A stretch of DNA of 28,474 bases from positions 1-28,474 of the forward strand of contig NAVB01000435.1 in the NCBI GenBank assembly GCA_002179805.1. Direction: 5' to 3'. Each line of letters starts with the position of its first letter. Positions within the stretch are counted from its first letter, which is position 1. This DNA is from Acanthamoeba lenticulata (taxonomy: Eukaryota; Discosea; Longamoebia; Acanthamoebidae). Shown piece after piece: positions 1 through 9,200 of this stretch. The position numbers and the translations under genes were made by a program. The notes under the pieces are model-generated. The model made no database searches. It had not been told where the DNA came from and saw nothing but the letters and a program-made list of their open reading frames with translations.

Positions 1-617
1 GCTCAACGAATTGGACGACAGGAGTTGAGCCAGCGAGTGGCGGCGCTCGAGGAGAAACTCAAGGAGAGCGAGCAGCAGAACGAGGAACGGAGGCAGGCAC
101 AGGAGATCCTGAACGAGGAGCTTCTCGAGCAGCGTCGACGATACGACGAGGATAAGCTCCAGTGGGCCGCCAGCGTCGATCAACTCAAGGAAAAGTACGC
201 GTTTCGCTTTCGTTCTTTTGTCGTTTTCATTCTTTTGTCGTCTTTTTCGTTCTCGCTGTCGGAACTAAAACAGAACCGAACGAAACAAACACAAACAGGT
301 ATTTTCAGAGTCTGGTCGTCTCCGCTAAGCTCAACCACATGCTCTCCACCAGCGACGGCACTTCCATCAACATCCGCGCGCCCGCCCTCTGGGAGCAGGC
401 CGTGGCCGAGGACGTCGAGGTGGAGAACTTTTCCAATTACATCGCGGAGCACATGGACGCTGCCGCTGCCGCAGCCGCGCCCCGCAGCGACCGTCGATCG
501 GCTCAAGTCTCCAACGGCCAGCCACGAAGAAGACAAGGGGGCAAGCTGGGCTACGACCATTACTACTCGTACGTGCGCGACGAGGACGACTCCCCACAGG
601 CCCGGCGACTGGTGTAG
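1..617 (+). CDS. C-terminal part of a coiled-coil protein (5' partial)
   Basis: Only the 3' end is in the window. The frame is open from base 1, but a CAG at 19-21 could be an acceptor, so the first true coding base may be 22. Exons: (1 or 22)-194 and 299-617; intron 195-298 (104 nt, GTACG...CAG) joins in frame as ...DQLKEK-YFQSLVVSAKL. The first part is a charged heptad-rich helix (RVAALEEKLKESEQQNEERR), so a coiled coil is likely. After the intron comes a more globular stretch (ALWEQAVAEDVEVENFSNYI), a run of seven alanines, and a polar Arg/Gln-rich tail ending at TAG 615-617. I do not recognise the family. The intron is rich in TTTTGTCG/TTTTCG pyrimidine blocks. The gene converges on the next one with 67 nt between stop codons. 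Confidence 0.7.
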
Positions 618-684
618 CACAGCAAAAATGTTCAGAATCCAAAAGGAAGTTTATGCGATTAAGTGTTCAGGTGTTGTTCCGGTG

Positions 685-3468
685 TTATTTACCTCCCTTA
701 CCTCTTCCTCCCCCTCCACGTCCGCTTCCTCTTCCGCCTCTCTTTCTGCCTTTACCTGTGCCCCCGCCCTTTGCCTGCTTCTGCTGCTTAACGATGACTG
801 GCTCCTCCTCTTCCTTGTCTTCGGCTTCGTTGGCTGCGTAGTCGCAATCGTCGTCGAGGGGCAGGGTACTCAGGCTGCTGAACCAGGTCTTGTTGGTGAA
901 GTCGAGCTGGTCTTTCTTCTGCTGGGCAGCTCGGTGCGGAGCCGGAGGTTTATCAACTAGCATGGTCTGGCAGCGGGCGATCTGGAAGGCGTCGTCATCA
1001 CCAGGAAGCTCGATGAGGTGTTCGATGATCTTCTCCGCGTTCAAGCGCAGCTTCGCCCTGAGCTCTGGCTTCTGTGTAAGTTGCTGACGCTGGCGGAAGG
1101 CAGCGTAATCAGAGAGAGGGCGTTTGCCTCTGCCCTGAGGCTGGAGGACAGACGCAAGCTCGGGCAACAGCGCAAACCAACCCTCAGGCTGACTGGCGCG
1201 ATGGAGGAAGAGTTCACAAGCCATGTTCTGAATGGAGATCATGCGTGCTATCACGTCCAACACCACGGATACGCGAAGCTTTGTAGCGTGCACCAGATTC
1301 GCCTGATGGCCGAGACAGTCGCGGAAGCTGATCATCTCGCTGATTGAGCTCATCAACAGGGTGTGGGTGATGCTGTCGTTGATTTCGTCGCGAAACTTGT
1401 CCCGCAACCGCTTTCCGGCCCTGCTTACAGAAGATGTGGACTCTCGGTTAAACGAGGCAGAACTCACTTATCGGTGAGAGGGTAGAGAAGGGCTTACTCG
1501 GAGCAACCAGTCTGCTGAGTGGGACTAAGAGCTCGGTTGATAAACTCGAGGAGGTAACGAGGATCGTTCACATAGGGGCTTTCATTGAGTAGGCGCTTGT
1601 ACAGTGCTGTCGTTAAATTTCCTTTGGTCTGTCTCTTGGCAACGTGCGTCCTGCAGTTGGCGTGTGGGGACGGAGTGTGTTGATAACAGCAAGGTACGTG
1701 GGAGGAGCGCAGCAAGATGGGAAAGACATACTCGAAGTGCTGCAGCGTAGTCACTTTCATGTCCTCGTGGTCTTGCCGCTTCCAGAGTACCACCTCCTTA
1801 CTGATGGCGTCCAGGTAGAGGTTCGATTCGCCGTGGGGTACTAGGACTTGCCCGTGCACGTTGTCTAGGATGAAGAGAGCCGCCAGGAAGTAGGCAGGAG
1901 GTTTGTCTTTTCGGCCTATCCCTTGGCGGAGGATCTCCTTAAGAGCCAAAACGAGATAATCGAAAGCACGGTTCAGCAAGTCCACGTGGGTAACGGAGAA
2001 GGGGTCAAGGCTGTAGAAAGGCTTGGCCTTGAGGATGTTGTCGTCGGTATAGGAGTATCTTGCGCAGGGGAAGATGTGGAAGAACGACTTCTTCTCGGCC
2101 GTGCTCTGGTTCCAGCCATCACATTCATCCGGGTCTACCTCCTGAGAGACCTTCTCGGCTTCATCCTTCCCTCTTCCCCGTGAGAATCGACTTGCAACGT
2201 AGACCACAGCAAAGTACTCGGGAGCCAGGACCGGACCTGAGTAGAGGGTTGGTGTGATGCAAGTTGGATATGGTCAGTCAAAAAAGCAACCCTGAGTAGA
2301 TGACCAGGTGCAACTCATACCAGTGGTGGCGCGGCCCTTGAGGTGGGCCAGCACAGAGTCACGGAGCTTTGCTCGGCAGTCGGAGTCCGAATCAGCAGAG
2401 TGCTTGGGCGCGTAGAAGGTGCGGTTAAGGCAGCGGAACACCATCCGTAAGTTACGCAAGTTGTCGACATGCTCCTTGAAGGGCTGGGCGACGAAGATGG
2501 ACTGGATGCCCCCACTCTGCAGGCCGCTCTCACCTTCGAGCAGGCCAAAAACCAGTTTGAAGATCTCTTCCCCCACGGCGGCCACCTTCTGGCAATGATT
2601 TATGCTCTCGGCCAGAAAGTTGCGGTGGGTCAGGTAGTTCCGGAGGAGGAAGAGCTTGCTGGCCAGGGAGTAGGTTTCACCTCCGAAGAGGTAGGGAGGG
2701 CTGCGAGGATTGCCATAACGAAACTTGGACACTCTCGCGATGTGTTGCAGGAGGTAACCTACTTCGTGGGAATGGATGCTGGTCCGGAACTGCTGAAACT
2801 GTTTGGCATCTTTACCGCCGTCGAGTTTGTAGCCCAGGTGAATGTCCCTCCACTGCCTTGGCTGTTTCAGCCTATACACCGGGTTCTGCCCCTGCTTGCG
2901 CGTGATCTTCGGGAGGCCGAACACGAGAGTGTTTTCGCAGGACACGAGCTCGTCCTTCACCTCGAAAGATATCTCCCCTTGGGAGGCGATCATGGAGCCG
3001 ACCACAAAGTAGTGCAGCGCGAAGGCCAGCTCGTCGAACGCACGACGGAGGACATCCTGAGGTCGAACGACGTAGGGGTCGAGAGGCACTCCCAGCAGCG
3101 AGTGGGCCACGCGAGCGGGCTTGGCGAGGTTTCTAAAGAGACCTGCTCCCGGTGCTGGCTCGGGCATGCCGGAGTCAGGTTGGCTTTCAAGATTGAAGAC
3201 GCTCGCAAGAGGGTCATCTCCTTCCGCATACTCGTCTTCGTCCTCATCAACTGCCTTTCCCTTGGGCTGATTCTTCACCACTTTCTGTATGGTATGGTTA
3301 GCATATCAGAGATCTTTGAAGCTAGACTAGCCTTGAAAGAAATACCTGCTGCACCAACTCGATGGCGCCTTCAACCGAAGCCAGTGCAATTGCCACTTCG
3401 TCTTGTTCGGTTGCGTCAGCTATCATTTCGGCCACTTGTTGTCCGGCTGAGTCCTCACACTGGTACAT
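685..3468 (-). CDS. Unrecognised 826-aa protein with basic RGG-like tail
   Basis: Five exons on the minus strand: 3468-3346, 3284-2321, 2236-1732, 1650-1498, 1420-685. Introns are 61, 84, 81 and 77 nt, all GT-AG; phases agree throughout and the total is exactly 827 codons including TAA 685-687. The start is ATG 3468 (MYQCEDSAGQQVAE), 53 nt from a TATA-like box. Residues 1-41 are acidic and helical; 50-66 are very acidic. Two segments resemble each other (about 109-135, PLDPYVVRPQDVLRRAFDEL, and 439-465, SLDPFSVTHVDLLNRAFDYL), suggesting an old internal duplication. The last about 31 residues are almost only Gly, Arg and Lys, as in RNA-binding RGG tails, preceded by an acidic EDKEEEE patch. 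No catalytic motif, signal peptide or membrane segment is visible. RNA binding is an inference from the tail only. Gene structure is well supported; function is unknown. Confidence 0.8.
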
Positions 3469-3520
3469 GGTAACGATAGGTAGGAGGGTTGTGGAGAATG
3501 AGCTTTGTGCGCTCCCTGTC

Positions 3521-3528
3521 TTATAAAC
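3521..3528 (-). promoter_or_regulatory. TATA-like box of the 685-3468 gene
   Basis: On the minus strand this reads GTTTATAA, 53 nt upstream of ATG 3468. That is a sensible distance for a TATA element with a short 5' leader. No transcript start is known. Confidence 0.5.
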
Positions 3529-3542
3529 CAGTGGTCACCATA

Positions 3543-3634
3543 CTATTGGTTGACCTGCTCAAAGGCATGTCACAGGGACACGAAGGTCCATTTTCAAACG
3601 AACACAACCTATTGGTTAACCTGCGCTAAAGGCA
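3543..3634. repeat. Imperfect direct repeat in promoter region, with CCAAT motifs
   Basis: Two copies of a roughly 25-nt unit lie at 3543-3567 and 3609-3634, offset 66 nt: CTATTGGTTGACCTGC then CTCAAAGGCA, and CTATTGGTTAACCTGC then GCTAAAGGCA. Each holds ATTGG (CCAAT on the minus strand), and they sit 15-107 nt upstream of the TATA-like box of the minus-strand gene. They may be duplicated transcription-factor sites. Confidence 0.5.
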
Positions 3635-3886
3635 GCCCGTTCAACCATCCAGCTTGTTGCAGGTTGGCGACCAATGGCAGGCTGCCACGTGGGCCTTCAT
3701 TTTGGCGGAATAGAGTTTTTCCGCACTGCCTTGCTTCACGAGGGCTCTAACGCAGCCAGCTTGAGGAACGGGAAGAGTGGCACGAGCTCTCGCGGCACCG
3801 ATTACGGCGACGCTGTCGTCCCTCCTCCTCAGTAGCAAACCAGTCTTCTCACTCTTGGACGACATCAACAAAACATTTGCTTGACT

Positions 3887-6216
3887 TCAGTGGCTGCCGT
3901 TGAGCATGAGCTCCCCCAAAAGCTCGTCGATGCGCTCCTCGAGGAGCAGCTTCTCTTCCTGCTCCGCGCCGTCACCATCACGGCGCTGGAGACCGGCCAG
4001 GTAGTCCGCCGCGCGAGCTCCGTGCTCGGCGAGGGCCTGCGCCAGCTCGATTGGCGTGTGGCCCTGGCGGTTGGGCTTGGCCAGGACCGCCTGCAGCTGG
4101 CGCTCGGCCTCGTCCGTCGGCAGGCCCAGCACGCGCGGGTAAAACCGGCGCAAGGCCACCGCGAACAGGGCCAGGCACTCGGTGCGCCCGATCGCCGCCG
4201 CCCAGTGCCAAACCCTGCCACGTCACGACGTCATGCGTGAGCTCACGGCCTTAACAACGACGATGACGACGTACGTGTTGTGCGTAAAGTCCTCACTGAC
4301 GAGCAGCGCCCGGGCCACTAGGTGGTCCCGCTCCGAGCTGGTCCGCCTGCAGGCCCGCTCCACCTTGGCCATGTCCTTGGCCACGACCTTGGCGCAGGCC
4401 CGCAGCGGCGCGCACGAGACAAAGGCCTGCATTTTGGCCAAGTGGGCCGGCGCCAGCGGGAAGCACACCTGGTCGGCCTCGGCCCCGAACGCGGAAGACC
4501 GGTGGGCGATGAACACCGGCGGGCTGGCGGCCGCCTCGACCCACGGCCCATTGTCGTCGCCGTCGTTGCCCAGTCGGCGGAGGTAGACGAACCGGTAGCG
4601 GCCCTCGGGCTGGAAGGGCACCGTGAAGGCCACCTCGCCCCGGCCCGCGGCCGCGTCCACCTGCACGCTGGCCCGCAGCCGGACCTCGGCCTCGAGCTCG
4701 GCCTCGGCCCCGATCGGCTCGGTCTTGGGCTCGGCGTGGACGTCGTCGGGCTCGGGCTCGGCGGGCCGAAGGACGATGCGGTCGCGCTCGAGGGCACGCG
4801 CGGTCCACCATACCGGGCAGCGCCAGCGCAGCACGACGCGCCGACCCTTCTTCTGGGACAGCTCGATGCGCGACGGACCGCCGCCGCCGCTGCCGTTGTT
4901 GTTGGCCAGCGCGACGCTCCACTCCTCGCGTAGCTTGACGCGCTGCTGCTCGCGCAGCTCGTGATCGACGACCAGCACGTCGACGTCTTGGTCGCCGGTG
5001 GCCCCCGGAGACGGCGCAACGACGACGAAGCCGCCGGGGAAGATGCGGCGCGGGCGGCCGAGGCCCGGCGGGAGCGCGAGGCAGCGCGGGAGGTAGGTGC
5101 GGTCCCCGCCCAGACAGAACACGCGCCCGTCGTGGGTCAGGACCTGCAGCCACTCGCGGTCGCAGCTCACATCGACCACGCGCGGCTCGTCGTCGTTGTC
5201 GTTGTCGACGTTGCCGTTGTTCTCTTCGTTGTTGGCGGCGACGGGCCTTGGCGGGACGAGCGCGACGCGGTGCGGCGGCCGGACGACCTTGGGGTCGAAC
5301 GTGGAGCTCACCGCGTAGAGAAAGTCGTCGACGCCGCGCCCGTGCATCGGGTGCTCGCCAAAGGCCAGAACGCGCCCGTCGTCCGTCCGCAGCGCGGCAA
5401 AGAGAGGCCCGACGCGCACGTCGACGATCACGTGCCCGGCGGCCGACTCGACCCGCACGGCCCGGGCCGGCGTGATCCAGCGCTCGCGCGTGCGCCGCCG
5501 GCGCAGCACGCGCGTCGTCTTCTGGCCCGTGGACGACGACGTGATGGTCTGCGTGACCTCGAAGGGCTGCGGGAGGGCGCCCCACATGTAGACCAGACCC
5601 AGGCGATCGACGGCGGCAAAGGTGCGGCTGCAGGCCGACACGGCCACGATGGCCTCGTCCGAGAACCGCACGCGCTCCGGCGTCGCGTTGGCCTCGCCCG
5701 CCGCCTCACCGTCCTCGTGGCCGACGTTGACGTTGTTGTCGTCGTCGTCGGCGTCGACGTCGTTGTCGTCAGCGGCCGAGAGGTGGCGGCGGCGGAAGCC
5801 CCATTGCCAGAGCTCGCCGTCGCGGGTGAGCGCCAGCGAGGCGTTGGACGCGGCGCAGACCTTGGCGACGATCTTGGTCCGGAGCGACTCGATCGCGACG
5901 GGCGTCAGCGCGTCGGCCAGGTCCCCGTTGCCCAGCTCGCCGTAGTTCCCGCCGCCCTGCGCAAGACGTGTCCGCATGCGGATTAGAGGCGGTTCGCGGC
6001 CAGGCGGCGACAGCGTCAGGAGCGGTGAGTCGTTACCCAGGCGTAGACGATGCCCGTAGCGGAGAGGGCCAGCGCGTGCACGCTGCCGCGCGCCCAGGCG
6101 TGCTGCGTTGGGGCTGTGGGCACCTGCGTCATGCTCACCTGCACGATCCGCTTTCCGACGAGTCCTGCCCACGACGAGTACTCCACATCAGCAGCCGCAC
6201 GACGACGATAACCACG

Positions 6217-6247
<31 letters not shown>

Positions 6248-9200
6248 AGATGACGGAGGGCAGCAACGGCGACGCACCAAAGATTTCTGTCGGCGTCGGG
6301 CGGTGCATGGTGTCGCCCAGTCCGAGCTCGCCCGAGTCGTTTGAGCCCTGCATGTATACAAGGTCAGGTCCTCCGCCTGGGTCAACCCGCCGAGGAAGAG
6401 AGGCGGATTTTACCCAGGAGAAGACGCGGCTGTCGGCGGTGAGAAGCAGCGCTGAACTGGGGGAGCAGGTCAGCTGCTCCACACGCACGCCGCGCAGGCC
6501 CGACAAAACCTGCATCACGCGCGGCTCGTGGAGCCGCTCGATCGCGCGTTGGTGCAGCGGCTGGGCGCCGCTCATGCCCAACCACTCCACGACCACCTCT
6601 GGTCCCTCCCCTCGTGTAAGCGAACGAAAAAGCGAAAGTGAAAGCGAACGCGAAAGCGAAAGCGACAAAGAACGAAAACGAAAGAGAACGAAGAGAGAAA
6701 GGAGGAGATGTGGCGTACCGGATTCGTCGTTGCTGTCACGGACAAGGAGCGGTGGAGAGCAATGGAGCACATCATGCGTGCGCGCATTGGGCCGGAGGCC
6801 GAGCACAAAGTGGTACACGCCCGGCTCGAAGGGAGCCGTTTCGACCTCGAACGTTCCCCGGTAGGCCCAGCGGCGGTGGTGCCACATGAGCGTGAAATGA
6901 CGCGGGTCACCCACGGTCTCCTCTCGCACCTTCTTCTCCTCACGCTCAAGTGTCTCGTCATCGGGACCCGTCAGCATGCGCGACTGCCTTGTGATGTCCT
7001 CAAACACGCAGAACGGCGCCACCTGCCCCGACAGAACGTGAATGCTGACGTCAGCAGCCATTAAAACAATTTTGTTTCAAATGGTTGGAGCGCACGTCGT
7101 AGAGGCTTTGAGACGAGTTGAGCTCGAAATGGAGGTCGCGGTAGACCGCCACGCACAGGTGCTCGCGATCGCTCAGCTTGAGCTGCGAGCGCCAGTCGAC
7201 CGAAAAGATGCTGCCGCGCTGCGCCTCGATCGGGATCTTGAGATAGTGCTCCTCTGTGCGCCCCTCCCCGTCAACACGAAGACGAAGTGAAGAAGACGAG
7301 GGGAAGCAAGAAGAAGATGAACACGCAACTGTTCTTGGAGTGGTAGCTCGGCGGGAAGATATCGCCCGTGGGTCCCTCGAGGTCATTGAAGAAGGAGGTC
7401 ACCACCGTGTCGCTCAGATCGCTTGCCGTCGTCCCATCTCGCCCAAAGTTGTCCACTACTCGCCCCAAATGTTTCCCAAAGGTTAGTGAAACATTTGACA
7501 AATAAAGAGAAAATGAAACACAAGAAGAAAGGCAGCAAGGAACGAACCGAGCTGAACCCACTCGCGAACTTCGGTCTGCTCCGGGCCGGCGTTGCTGAGG
7601 TAGGGGTCTATTGGCGCGATGTAGCCGTGCTCCAGGAGGAGCGTGAGCGGCAGCGGCACGATGACCCCGAAGCGCTGGAGCCGCAGCTGCTCATTGCCCG
7701 CAAAGGGCACGTCCTTCCACGCGTCGGCAAAGCGCGCCGCGTAGAGCAGTATCTCCCTCTTCCGATCGCGCTTGCTCATCAACCCGCCGGACGCTTGGCC
7801 AGGACGACTGGCGCCGCCCCCGCGCGCCTCGACGTCGGCCGCGTGGAGCAGCTTGACCAGACGGTCGAGCACGACCAGCGTGATCGGGTGCGGCAGCGGC
7901 CGCGTCGTCATCAGGTCTTGCCGCATGGTGAGCCGGTCCGCGAAGAGGTTGATCATATTGGACGGGCGCAGCTCGACGCGGGCTTCGCGCTTGTCGACGC
8001 CCATCAGCCGGTCGAGCCCGTTGAGCGCGGCCGTGTAGTACAGCTTGGCCATGTCGCGGTCGTCGAGCCGGCTGTAGACGTCGCCCGCCGTGAGGGCCAG
8101 CAGGATGAGCGCCTCCAGCGAGCACGACGACTCGTCGTGGCCGTCACCGTCGTGGTTCTCGCCCTGGACGCCGCCACCAAGGGCGCGAGGTAGCGCGTCG
8201 AGCTTGCCGCGGGTGAGGAGCGTGAAGGCCTCGGCGCAGCAGGCCTTGGCCTGCTCGAGCCTCGCGCACCGCACCAACGCGTCGGCCAGCTTGACCAGCC
8301 GCAGAATGCGGCGCAGACTCGTCTCGCCAAACACGCTGGCCGCCAGCCGCTCGCACTTGGCCTCCGCCCGCGCCTGCCGCGCGTTGCTGTCCTCAGCAGG
8401 GCCGCCGCCGTCCCCAGCGGCAGCGGCAAGAGCGGCGCGCTCGATGGTGTGGTCGATGATGCGCGTGAGGAACGGCTCAAACAGCTGCTTGGTACGCGGC
8501 ACCAGCACCACGCAGCCCAGCGGGTCCTCGCCATTGATGCCGCCAGAGCTCACCAGCCGCGCGAACAGGGCGCGGAAGGGTTGTTCGTGGCCGCTCACGA
8601 AGAAGTCGGGATCGCCCTGGATGGCGTCGAGGGCCGCCGCCGAGAAGGTGAACCCGAGGTTCTGCTGAAGGTCGAGCAGGAGGGACAGCTTGCGGATGGA
8701 GTCGCGCATGTCGTACTCGGGCTCCATCTCCTCCTCGGTCAGGCAGTGGCCGTACTTTTCTGTGTGTATAAGTGAGTGGAATGCACGTGCGATCAGCGAC
8801 ATTATCCTCAAGAACAGAGCTCTCTATGAAGGTATGTACGGTATTTGGCCTGGATGAGGAGCTTGATGACGTGGCACCAGTAGTTGCTCGACGCCTTGCT
8901 TTGGCCGAACACGAGGTCGAGGTAGTGCACGATGGTGGCCCGGTGCTGCGCGGCGGGCACCGTGCGGAGGGCGGCGCGGATGAAGTTCTTGAGGCAGCGC
9001 GTGATCATGGACACCAGCAGCAGCGAGGCCTGGCCCTTCTTGGGGCGCGGCAGCATGGACTTGATGAGGCCCAGGTACCGCATGTTGATCCCTGTTGTTG
9101 TTGTTGGTATTCTTCCACGTCAGGTCCATGTTGCATCGACCAGGTGAAGAGTTGCCATCAACGCACCGGCGTCGTGCATCTTGTCGCGCAGCTGCGACGA

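Larger units (their letters stand above)
3469..3886. other. Spacer between two tandem minus-strand genes
   Basis: This 418-nt spacer has no convincing coding sequence. It should hold the 3' end of the large CLU/RCC1 gene (stop at 3887) and the promoter of the 685-3468 gene: the TATA-like box, the duplicated CCAAT-containing motif, a further CCAAT on the plus strand near 3671, and TTTTGGCGGAA near 3702, which resembles an E2F-type site. I see no obvious AATAAA for the upstream gene. Confidence 0.5.

Noticed and set aside
4961..5986. 341-codon open frame on the plus strand
   Set aside because: It is the antisense shadow of the GC-rich RCC1 exon 4275-5956; composition is Arg/Val/Asp-rich without domains, and the minus strand carries clear RCC1 motifs.
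6129..6164. Possible 36-nt intron with consensus donor CAG|GTGAGC in the RCC1 region
   Set aside because: It keeps frame, but is far shorter than the other introns and the unspliced frame reads on into normal RCC1 sequence (GSVHALALSATG).
7051..7061. Stop of a CLU gene overlapping the start of a separate RCC1 gene
   Set aside because: Overlapping same-strand genes would be out of style here, and a normal 73-nt intron with matching phase joins them. Kept as the alternative, not the main model.
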